Source of the DNA: Solanum dulcamara
Taxonomy: Eukaryota; Streptophyta; Magnoliopsida; Solanales; Solanaceae
Assembly: GCF_947179165.1 (NCBI RefSeq)
Contig: NC_077242.1
Span: forward strand, 30,110,097 to 30,174,096
Direction of reading: 5' to 3'
Length of the DNA: 64,000 nucleotides
Shown here: positions 34,981 to 44,018 of the stretch, piece by piece
Numbering within the stretch: the first letter of the stretch is position 1
Layout of the letters: each line of letters starts with the position of its first letter
Translations under genes and position numbers: made by a program
Notes under the pieces: model-generated
What the model was told of the DNA's origin: nothing
The model's input: only the letters and a program-made list of their open reading frames with translations
Databases searched by the model: none

Positions 34981-36150
34981 CATCTTTGGAGTGTCTATAG
35001 ACCGTGTCTAGCAGAGTCTTGTTTATCGGTGTGTTATACACCACATCTATAAATAGGAGGCTACAAGACATTTAGTATGTTACCTTTATTTCATATCTAA
35101 GATCGTGCGATAGAGCCGAGTCATAGGGAATGAAATTCTTTATTCTAACTTGTGATTTTAGTAAAAGGACAACATCGACAAAAGAAAGTAACTAACGATA
35201 TTGGAGGTTACAGGGCACACAAGTAAGCAAAGGCATGAAGGAGATATGTCAGGTGAGGTATATAAATATGATTGACATGTAAGGTTCGAAGGTGAAAGGA
35301 AAGTAGATAGAAAAGTGTAACAAATGCAGTTTGAGTTGGATACATGAGGTAAGTCAATTCTTTTATTGATATTAAAAGCCCTGTGTGGCTGTGATATGAA
35401 TAAATATATGTTGGCCCTGTGAGGCATTATTGGTATTTCCTGATTGCAGGTTTGGGATAGTAAGGAATACAGAGGAAACTCTGCCCAAATTTTCCTAGAA
35501 ATAAAAAAAGAAAGAGATACAAGGTTGTAGTACATCTTGCCCATAATAAGGATGAGATTTTACTAAACTACGAGTATGGCCGACCTCGATAAATGATTTA
35601 ATTGTTGAAGGGATGGCAACAAAAACTAGGAGGTCGATACTAGTATGGTAAAACGAAGTTGGAAAAGAGTTGTGATCCAAAGAAGATGATTTAGAGATGA
35701 CACCTAGATCTGGATAGAACAACATATTAAGGCACCAACTGAGTTGATACACCGGGATAAATAGTGATGAGTTAATTACTGATTGGGATGAATGGAATGT
35801 GGCTTTAAATGTACTGCTACATTAAGGATATTACTTGAGTACCAGTGTTCAGACTGGATTTGGTATTGTATATTGAGGATTCTAAGTACCTCATGATTAT
35901 ATTAAGGTTTCGTACATGGGTAACCTAAAGCATAGGTGATGTAAAGGATGATATGGAAATAGCATAGTATACTAAATAGGTTGGAAATGACTCATATGCA
36001 TTTGGAAAGTTAGAAATAAATAGACAATGACATGGATACACCCTAAAAGGGGGAAGTGGACAAGAGAAGTACAAGCGTAAGAGAAAATCAACTAACACTA
36101 TCATATGTAGATGGGAACGCTTAAACTTCAAATGAGATCCCATAAGTGAT
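34981..36150 (+). other. Non-coding body of the LARD-like element
   Basis: No gag or pol motif on either strand. It is clearly related to the minus-strand body at 61359-62929: matching blocks include AATGAATGGAATGTGGCTTT (about 35785), TAAAAGGGGGAAGTGGA (about 36044) and the reverse-strand frame with ISRKIWAEFPLY. The 128-codon minus-strand frame 35158-35544 is only partly matched in the other copy. Splice-like words occur: donor GAG|GTAAGTC at 35349 and acceptor GATTGCAG at 35449, a possible 101-nt intron. The body may contribute packaging or dimer signals, but that is inference. Confidence 0.6.
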
Positions 36151-36252
36151 GGATGCGATCATACCATCACTAACCTACCGAATCCCATCAAAACTCCGAA
36201 GTTAAGCATGCTGGGGAGAGAGTAGTACTAGGATAGACGACCCCCTGCGAAG
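36151..36252 (+). other. 5S rRNA-derived segment (nt 1 to about 102), 3' truncated
   Basis: Starts exactly at the plant 5S rRNA 5' end (GGATGCGATCATACC) and follows it without gaps to about nt 102, then stops matching (last 18 nt absent). Conserved words: AACTCCGAAGTTAAGC and AGTAGTACTAGGAT. The internal Pol III promoter parts are partly kept: box A-like AGTTAAGCATGCT at 36200-36212, and box C-like at 36221-36242 with changes in the GGGTG part. Orientation is the same as the element. It lies about 200 bp before the 3' LTR. It is not a functional rRNA gene because the 3' stem and T-run terminator are missing. Cassandra elements carry 5S sequence in the LTR; here it is in the body. Confidence 0.88.
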
Positions 36253-36455
36253 CAAAAGAGGAAATGAAACACAAGTATCCGTACCTATTCCCTACGTCTA
36301 TAAGTAATCTTAACCTTTGGAACTCTGATATTGATTGCTTGATGAAAGTATATGTTATGGAAATGGGATATAAGAACTCTCCATATAGTTGGTATAAGAT
36401 CCGGAGGAAGGTTTTTGGTTCACATTCAAGGATGAATGTTCTAAAGGGGGAGGAA
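36253..36455 (+). other. 3' noncoding region with polypurine tract, LARD-like element
   Basis: Follows the 5S segment and ends with AAAGGGGGAGGAA (36443-36455), a strong polypurine tract directly before the 3' LTR. The preceding words AGGATGAATGTTC are typical of gypsy 3' ends and also occur on the minus strand at about 59420-59435. Confidence 0.85.
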
Positions 36456-39217
36456 TGTTACACCCCGTACTTTGGTACCTTGGAATGCTTCTTAAGCTTC
36501 TTTAGTTTCTGGAGAGGCTCTTAAGTTTCTTAGAAGTCGTCATGTGAGTTGTATAATCTATAACTCTATCAAACAACTCTAAGGAGGGGAGAATGAGATA
36601 CCTTAATAATAGGGAAGATTGGAAATAGGGTTATAAGAATCCGGAAGGAGTTGGAGGACAAGTATTGGGTCATAGGACTCGACTTACTCACGTACGCCAC
36701 CGACTTTAACGTCTTATATATTTAAGCTACTTGAGTGCACGTAGAACTTAAGTAGCAAGGGATACATAGGCTCTTAAAGAGAGACAAGATTACATGCCCA
36801 TGGAAGAGAAATAAGGAGATGTAGCACCTACTTGAAACAAGTAGTAATGCACCTACTTGGACGAAAGTTGGTGTGTCCCACGCTACCACATGGCGGCTTT
36901 GAATTGGATGCATGAATGAGGTGGCACCCTAGGGGGATGCCACATGTCACCCCTTGGGTTTTGCCACATGTAATATCCTAAGGACATATATATACATGTT
37001 TATTAAGTTTGAATTTCTCACAAAACAGCCTTGAACTTAAAGGAAAAGAAAAGGAAACCCTAGGAGGCTAAGAGAGAGGGGCGACGGCTTGGCCAAAGTG
37101 AAAGGTAAGCCCCAATTTATTTCCATAAATTAACTATCTATGGTATACCATGATGATATGAAGGTTTTAATAATGTAATTTTATGTTTTGGATCAGCACA
37201 AAATGGATAGCAAACAGCGACAATGTTTCAGCCGCAATTAAGGGAATTCCAAGGCAAGTTTTGGTAAGTTTTGGCCAATTTCGGGTAAGGTAAGGGGTTT
37301 TCTTCCAATTTGTAGTTTATGGTGTTGTTATGGATTGTATTACACGTCTTATATGTGGCTGGGAGTCTAAAAATTTCCCAAGGATGCTTGATGTTAGAAA
37401 TAAACTAAACTAAGGTCGTTATAGTTAAATCGAAGTCGAGTAGTGTGTTGTGGTTGTTTTGATGCACTTGCAGGTGGTTTGATTGTGTGTTGCAGAGATG
37501 TAAAATGTTCAAAAATGTTTGTGGGATCTTATTTTTTCAGCCAAACGACCCCCCGTTAAGTATGGTTAAAGGTTTTATGAAATAGAGATTAAAAACCCTC
37601 TTTTGGTATCGTAGTTTTGAACGGGCTATTTGAGACTTGCTTTGGGTAATGTTGCAGTGGTATGGTCGTGTATTGACTTCTTTTTAGTGTGGGTAATATG
37701 GATTCTAAGGTTATAATTTGGATAGGTCAAGTTATAAGGGAGATGCTACTCGGATTCTGTTAACTTCTAACTAACTAATAGACTAGTCGAGAAAGGTGAA
37801 TAAGGAATTGGTTTGTATGGGTAATTGGTGGTAGAATTACAATCTGGAAAGTTGAAAGTCACTAACCTTAGAATTACTTTCATGTTAAATAGGTTCAATA
37901 GACGATGAGGCAAACCTATTAAGAGTAATCCGTAGGAGGTATGTAAAGCTAACATTTCTGTTTTTTTGCATGTCTTCGGCATAAGTGTATTAAGCTTAAT
38001 CTATCTCTCGGCATGTTTTATCCACAAATATATAAAGCTAATCTTACTTTTTTCCATGGTTTTTATAAAGAAAGTATATGACTTTTATATGATTCCAAGG
38101 AAGTTTCTATTCGTAGAGCCGCTAGGATGCCCAACTTCTTGATTTTTCAAAAGATATTTTGTTATGCCTGGATATGTGTATATGATTCCCAAAATTTCTA
38201 TTTTGATATAACCCATAGTAACTTTTAAAAGGTACTTGATATGACTCCTTTCTTGATTTTTGAATAATAGCTCATTTTAAGTACCCCATCGAGTCTCAAA
38301 TTTGATTTAAATTGCATCTAGTTTCTCACTACTCCACTCGTGGATACCTCAATGCTTCTTTCACTGAGCCCGGGCCAGGTTTGTTATCATGCGTACCTCT
38401 CTGCATTGTTCGCCATGCCCCAACGTGAGGGGGAAGGTACGACCTGTATATAAGATTTGTGGAGTTATGATGTGCTATGTACATATATGATATTATATGA
38501 TCTGATATGACCACCTGATATGATATGATTTATTACAGAGATATTCCCTACTCTGGATGTATGCTGTGTTGTGGCGCTAATTACGGGGTGGTGACCACAT
38601 TTTGTTCACCGAGTCCTGTAATAGGGCCGGATATGGCATATGTTTTTTTGCATGCACTATCTGTGTTTATGATAAAAATTATGATATTTTGGATATTTTG
38701 CTCATTTTTGCACATTTTGTTCTAGTAATGACATTACTTATTACAGTCCATGCTTTACATATTCAGTACATTTTTCATACTGACCACCCTTTCTTCGAGG
38801 GGTTGCATTACATGCCCGCAGGTACAAATGCTCGGTTTGCTGATTCACTCGTTTAGGACATCTACCCTGTTGGTTGACAGTACTCCTTTGTCCGGAGCCC
38901 TAATTTGGTACTAACTTTTATGTTGTACGTTTGTACATGTTTTAAGGGTACGACAGGGCCCTGTCCCATCATATAACTAGACTATTATTCTGTAGAGGTC
39001 TGTAGACTTATGATGTGGTTATGTATATATGTTTTGGGATTGTTTTTAGTGACGGCCTTAATGGCCTTCGTATGCTACCTCTATTTTCGTATGCTCTCTA
39101 ACGATCTCTTTTGATTTCCTCATTTGTTTATTCTGCTAACATACTTAGTGGGGCTAGGGGTAAGTATGGGTGCCCAAATCCGGCACCAGTCATGATCCAT
39201 GGAATTGGGTCGTGACA
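36456..39217 (+). repeat. 3' LTR of the LARD-like element
   Basis: 2762 bp, uninterrupted. U3 has CCACATGTCACCCC (36941-36954) followed by a TATATATATACATG box (about 36985-36998). A leader with GGCTAAGAGAGAGGG follows at about 37065, and the GATATGATATG run is at 38485-38530. Ends GGGTCGTGACA. Its close match to the 5' LTR suggests a moderately recent insertion; an identity value was not computed. Confidence 0.9.
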
Positions 39218-39222
39218 CCTTG

Positions 39223-40279
39223 AATAAAAATTATGAAGAAAACTTGAAGAAGAACTTGAAGATCAATGGAGAATTTAAGAATATTCTTGCTAGGTCTTCA
39301 ATGGAGTTCTAAAGAGCTTTTTGTAGAGAGAAGATTTTTAGAATGGGTGATTAGTGAATGAATGAGGAAAAAATAATAGATTTGGGAATTAAATTTATTA
39401 GGAGACTATCCCAAAAACAGTCTAGATTCATTCTCCCTATACAAATAGGGAAATGACTACTTTGCCCTCAATGAAAATCTCTCCTAACCCAGCAATGGAT
39501 TCACCAAGGCTAATTATTTATCTTATTATGTCATACTATATATTTCTCACACCCGGGATTTCAGGCACTATAGTGGTGCATCGCGCTAAGAGGCAAACTA
39601 CAGAGACACATTCTTGGCACGATAGTGGTGCACCACCCTAGGGTTCCAGTAAGTTCCATATTTTTCATCATTTTTCATGAGCTTTCATCCCTTATAATAA
39701 GATTCTAATACATAATTAACAATATATTTAATATATATAAAGAATATACTAATCTTAAGCAATTACCAATTAATTTATGCTAAAATAGATTTGAATTCAC
39801 AAGATACATCACAACTCATGCAATTGAAGTTGAAATTAAGAAGATTCAAAGTCTTAATTGAAACTCATGGAAGATTTAAGAAATTTTTTGGGATACATGG
39901 GTGAAAATTACCTATGGATTAATTCTACATACCTTCAATACAAATTATGAAGAAAACTTGAAGAAGAACTCTAACATCAATGAAGAATTTAAGAAGATTT
40001 TTGCTAGGTCTTCAATTGAGGTCTAGAGAGCCTTTTATAAGGAGAAGATTTTTAGGATGGATGATTAGTGAATGAATGAGGAAAAATTAAGAGATTGAGG
40101 AATTAAATAAATTAGGAACCTAGACCAAAAACTGTCTAGATTGATTCCCCCTATAAAATGAGGGAAAAGACTACTTTGCCCTTAATGAAAATCTCTCTTA
40201 ACCCACCAATCAATTTACCAAGGCTAATTATTCATCTTGTTATGTCATACTCTATATTTCTCACACGTGGGATATTACA
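39223..40279 (-). repeat. Rest of the minus-strand solo LTR with second duplication copy
   Basis: 39223-39550 continues the first copy of the duplicated unit and 39560-40260 is the second copy. Paired landmarks are GAAGAAAACTTGAAGAAG at about 39236 and 39951, TCTAGATT at about 39422 and 40135, and the closing TATTTCTCACAC at about 39540 and 40255. The LTR start TGTAATATCCC (minus strand) is at 40279. Confidence 0.8.
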
Positions 40280-40395
40280 GTTGAGGAAGCACCCAATGTT
40301 GTTATCGGTATGTTAAAGGTCTTTGCTTTTGATGTGTATTCATTATTAGATTCGCCTTCAATTTTGTCATTTGTTACTCCATTCATCGATATTTT
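40280..40395 (+). pseudogene. G1 gag/protease junction, continued from 27380
   Basis: The right TSD copy GTTGA is followed by EEAPNVVIGMLKVFAFDVYSLLDSP-type coding, which matches 366-490 of the first G1 body. The protease active-site loop has begun (LLDSPSILSFVT). The match ends at about 40395, where sequence of a different LTR begins, so the rest of this body is missing. Confidence 0.8.
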
Positions 40396-40896
40396 TACCT
40401 TTTCTGCTTAGTCGGCCTATGATGCCTACTATTGGTACTCATACTACACTCTTCATCTACTTTTGTGATGCAGGACCGAGCACCAGCTACTGCCATGGAT
40501 AGATCGAGCCTGTTGCAGTCAGCTTCGGAAACTAGGGTGAGTACTTGGAATTTTTGGATCATTCTTGTCTCCTTTAGTATGGATGGCCTGTCTTTTTCTT
40601 TTTGAGACTAGTCAGTTGTTATATATATTTTTTGTCCACTTTCGGGACTTATACTCGTCTTTTATTTTGTAGCAGCTCTGTACTTGTGATTTCTAGGTTT
40701 TGGGAGGGATCTTTATTTGTTTATATCATGTTTTGGTTTACTTCCTCTTATTCTTTTTGCTTATCTTTATAATTGGTCAATCTTATTTAGTTTCTTCCCT
40801 TAAACCCATTACTTGAAGTTTCGGGTTGACTGGTTGGCTTACTTACTAGTGGGTTATAGTAGGTGCCATCATGACCTAAGGAATTGGGTTGTGATA
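40396..40896 (+). repeat. 3' tail of an otherwise absent LTR
   Basis: An LTR end without start, ending GGAATTGGGTTGTGATA. Its R/U5-like text (CTCTGTACTTGTGAT..TAGGTTTTGG, GTGGGTTATAGTAGGTGCCATC) belongs to none of the other LTRs in the window. No primer site follows. Both edges look like deletion or rejoining points. Confidence 0.6.
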
Positions 40897-41073
40897 TTTA
40901 TCGTAGGCCTTTTCTAGGTCAATGAATACCATATGCAAGTCTCTTTTCCTCTTCCTATACTGTTCTACCAGTCTACTCATAAGATGGATGGCTTCTGTAG
41001 TTGAGCGTCCTAACATAAATCTGAACTGATTCTCTAAAATAGGCACGCCTCTCCTTACTAGCTTAAAGATATA
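40897..41073 (-). pseudogene. LINE reverse transcriptase scrap
   Basis: Minus-strand frame 40876-41076 contains [20 protein letters not shown] followed by [16 protein letters not shown] and [13 protein letters not shown]. This is the N-terminal palm region of plant non-LTR (L1-type) RT, including the FIDLEKAYD catalytic block. Only about 175 bp is present. It joins an LTR end on the left and gypsy RT on the right within a few bases. There is no poly(A) tail or target duplication, so it looks like filler DNA at a repaired break. Confidence 0.85.
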
Positions 41074-41076
41074 CAA

Positions 41077-41700
41077 TTACCCCTTTTTTGAGACCACATG
41101 CCCAGAGAAGGCAACCGAAGATAGACAAAATTCACACTTGGAAAATTTAGCATACAATTTCTGTTTCCTCAAGATACCCAAAACAATATGAAGGTGATAT
41201 GCATGATCCTTCTTACTATTAGAGTATATTAGAATATCATAAATAAAAATGATCATGAATGAATGCAAGAAAAGTTTTTTACACCCATTCATCAAACTCA
41301 CTAAGGCTGCCTGCATTAGTCAACCTAAACGACATCACCAAGAACTCATAATACTCATACCAAGTTCTGAAAGTCATTTTAGGTACATCCTCAGGCCTGA
41401 TCTTTAACTGATAGTACCCCAACCTCAATTCAATGCTAGAGAAAACAAAAGCACCCTGCAATTGGTAAAATAGATCATCTATGCGAGGAAAAGGGTACTT
41501 GTTCCACATGGTATCTTATTCAACTGTCTATAATCTATGCACATACACATGCTACCATTATTCTTCTTTACGAAGAAAACTAGAGCATCCCAAAGAGAAG
41601 GACTAGGACGAATGAAACCTTTGTCAAAAAGCTCTTGAATCTGAGTCTTGAGTTCCCTCAAATTCGTCTCATCTATACGATAGGGGGAAGAGAAATTGGG
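41077..41700 (-). pseudogene. Reverse transcriptase, minus-strand gypsy element G2 (truncated)
   Basis: Reads right to left. Frame 41479-41661 has the fingers ([33 protein letters not shown]). Frame 41279-41509 follows ([44 protein letters not shown]). Frame 41077-41316 has the catalytic motif FIYDILIYS, in which the first Asp has become Tyr, then CEFCLSSVAFSGHVVSKKG. RT stops at 41077, where the LINE scrap begins; RNase H and integrase of this body are gone. Confidence 0.85.
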
Positions 41701-42300
41701 CGAGTGCCTGGCTCTAAATCAATGCAAGAGTCAATGTCTTGATTTAGAGGCTTATCAGGTAGATTCAAAGGAAATACCTCCTTAAACTCTGAAACGATAA
41801 GAATTGACTCAAGAGAAGGGGACTCTGCACTAACATCCCAAAGATGAGCAAAATAGGACAAACAATCCTACCCCACTATCCTTCTATCCCTAATGAAGGA
41901 TATGATTTTTATTGTCTTAGGATTGTATATCCCTTTCCACTCTAATCTTTCCCTACCTGGGATATCAAGAGTAACTGTTTTAGCTTTAAAATTGAGCATA
42001 ACATAATATGGAGACATCAAAGTTATTTCCAAGATCACATCAAAATCAACTATATCCAATATGACAAAACCTAACCAAGTCTGAAAACCCACAAACATAA
42101 TCGAGCAGCAATTGTATACATGGGTAACTACAACAAACTCTCCAACTAGGGTAGTAATATGGATATGCATCAAGAATATCAAAAATCAAGTCAAGTTCCA
42201 AATCAAACCTAGAAGATATTTATGAATAAATAGAACCAGATCGACAAAAATAGTAGCCATGCGGTCATAGACAAGAATAGTACTTGTAATCATGGCGTCT
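41700..42300 (-). pseudogene. Protease and linker, element G2
   Basis: Frame 41868-42182 holds the C-terminal half of protease (LDIVDFDVILEITLMSPYYV, where the usual Gly-Met-Asp-Trp after VIL is altered) and the linker (DIPGRERLEWKG). Frame 41673-41861 is the start of RT (ESPSLESILIVSEFKEVFP). The active-site loop is not recognisable. Confidence 0.7.
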
Positions 42301-43790
42301 GATGCCTCAACCTCAGTCCTCCCTGAAAAAATGCAACACTATGCTTTGTCACCATTATGGGCAACCCTTCTACTTGGATGTGCTTCTTATCTTCCTGGAT
42401 CACCATTTCCTTGGCCTTCACGGCCTCCCTAATTACCTTCTCGCCCACCCTGTAAGCATCCTATGCCATTACCACCTCCACCTGCTGGTACCAGAGCCTT
42501 TACATGCTACTGTATTAGGCCAACTATCCACAGTAAGGTTATTCCCTCCTAAAGTATCCCTTCTCTCCACAATTAAAACATGCGCGGTTAAGAGATGGCA
42601 TGCTGGCTAACAAATAAGAAGCTCCTTGACCACCTTGAGTCGAAGAATGTTATGAAAATCCTGAGTAACCTCTCGCAAAAACAAGCAAGGCTGACTAAAT
42701 CGAATGGGCTGAGTACACCTTCTTACCTAAACCCTTAAAATAAGAACCGCTGAAGCTCTCAATTTCTCAGACCTCTAAGCCTATGCCTTGGCTTGACCAA
42801 CCTGTCGATTTCCCTTAAATTTCTTAATATAGTCTATTATCTCATTGAATCTCTTCCCAGCTAAAGTCACATGCACAGATAAACATGAAAATAAGTGCTC
42901 ATGCACAGATAAACATGAAAATAAAGATGAATCCTCTCTTCCTCAATGCTCACAAGCTGAGTAACATAATGAAACAAAGCGTGAAACTTAGCCTCATAGT
43001 TGTAATTGATGTACCACCCTCCTCTAGAAATAGAAACTCATCCTTCTTGTGATATCTCAAATTATGTGGCACATACTTCTCTAGAAATAAGAAATGGAAT
43101 TGAGTCCAAGTAAGCGGAAGCAAGACTGATAATTGACACTCCACATAAGATCTCCACAACTGTTTGGCTTTGCCTTGCAGTTAAAAAGACACAAACTTAA
43201 CCCTATGCAGATGTACAATGTCCAAATTATGTAAGATCTCATAGTAGTCCAAAATAAACTCTAAGGCATCCTCCCTCTTTGTATATTTAAACACTAGTGG
43301 CTAATTTCAAAAACTTAATCAGCATCTCATGTTTTGTACCAGTCAATAGGGGGCTCAATAAAGGACAAAAGAATACATCACTGCCCAAATCTCCCTCCAT
43401 CCTAGAGATATAGCAGCAAAAGGATGAGAACTTGGAGTCTGAGGAGTCAATACAATGGGATTCACTCAAGTACCTGAAATCTCACTCAAAAATGCTAGCA
43501 TCTACATAACCGACTCAATGGATATATGAGGAAGACCTTTACTCCTAGCCTAAGTAGCCACCTCTGTCTCAACCTCCTTTTCAATCCCAATCTCGAACTC
43601 TTTCTCTATATTATTTAGGGGTGGGGTAGGGGTCAATTTCCTGAGCTCAGTCATCGTCCGATATCCATCCCTAACGGGTGTTTCTTTGTCTCTTCCTCTA
43701 CCTCTTCCCCTGCCTCTGCCTCTACCTCTGTTGTGTCCTCATGCTGCTGGCTCCACCACTGGAGTTATTGCCCTTGCACCATTATGTCAA
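42300..43790 (-). pseudogene. gag, element G2
   Basis: Reads right to left. The N terminus is rich in Arg-Gly repeats (minus strand of 43685-43735). The capsid region includes frame 42950-43159, with MWRSYVECQLSVLLPLTWTQ and FLEKYVPHNLRYHKKDEF. A zinc knuckle start reads CFNCGEKGY near 42565-42590. A 24-bp direct repeat with 30-bp period (42871-42894 and 42901-42924) lies between the two, an in-frame 10-codon duplication. Multiple frameshifts. Plus-strand frames in the same stretch (for example 42302-42610) are mirror artefacts. Confidence 0.8.
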
Positions 43791-44018
43791 GTATCAACCA
43801 TCTACGGATAAAGAATGAAGGTGGTAAGATACCAATTTGGATAACCAGATACCAATAGCAATTAAGTTATTGCACAAAGGAAGAAAGGAAAGAGTTTCTC
43901 TAAAGTCCTGTAGCTTCTCGAAGGAAAGTATAAAAGGCTTCGTACCATTTACAAAGACTCTACTAGACTCATTTTAGTACGACAAGATCAATGAACCTAG
44001 GGCTCTAATACCAAATTT
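43791..44018 (-). other. Leader and primer binding site, element G2
   Basis: Minus strand TGGTATTAGAGCCCTAGGTTC (43993-44013) is an initiator Met-tRNA type primer site just inside the LTR. The leader has no reading frame of note. Confidence 0.75.

Larger units (their letters stand above)
29102..39217 (+). mobile_element. Large non-autonomous LTR element (LARD-like) carrying a 5S rRNA segment, TSD CCTTG
   Basis: 5' LTR 29102-31647 plus 34789-34960 (about 2.7 kb once the nested solo LTR is removed). Body 34961-36455 (about 1.5 kb). 3' LTR 36456-39217 (2762 bp). The TSD CCTTG is perfect (29097-29101 and 39218-39222). Primer site and polypurine tract are both present, but gag and pol are not recognisable, so it would have needed proteins from another element. 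Large LTRs with a short non-coding body fit the LARD class. The 5S-like segment is at 36151-36252. Confidence 0.9.
27381..40279 (-). mobile_element. Minus-strand solo LTR (net about 2.78 kb), itself split by the 29102-39217 element
   Basis: On the minus strand it starts TGTAATATCCCACG (40279 leftwards) and ends GGTCGGATCGTGACA (27381), the normal TG...CA ends. The TSD GTTGA is perfect. Removing the nested 29102-39217 element and one TSD copy leaves 27381-29101 plus 39223-40279. No gag or pol lies inside, so it is a solo LTR of a family not otherwise seen in this window. It contains an internal tandem duplication (see 28680-29101 and 39223-40279). Confidence 0.88.

Noticed and set aside
35158..35544. 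128-codon minus-strand frame as a protein gene
   Set aside because: It is antisense to the LARD body; the counterpart in the minus-strand element shares only short blocks, with different frame and length. No known domain.
36151..36252. Functional 5S rRNA gene
   Set aside because: The last 18 nt or so and a T-run terminator are missing, and box C has changes. Called a 5S-derived segment instead.
40396..40896. Promoter or exon of a host gene (T-rich, intron-like text with GTGAGT)
   Set aside because: The closing GGGTTATAGTAGGTGCCATC...GGGTTGTGATA text is typical of an LTR end, and no coding exon follows.
42302..42610. 102-codon plus-strand frame
   Set aside because: It mirrors the minus-strand gag of G2, including the zinc knuckle region; shadow frame.
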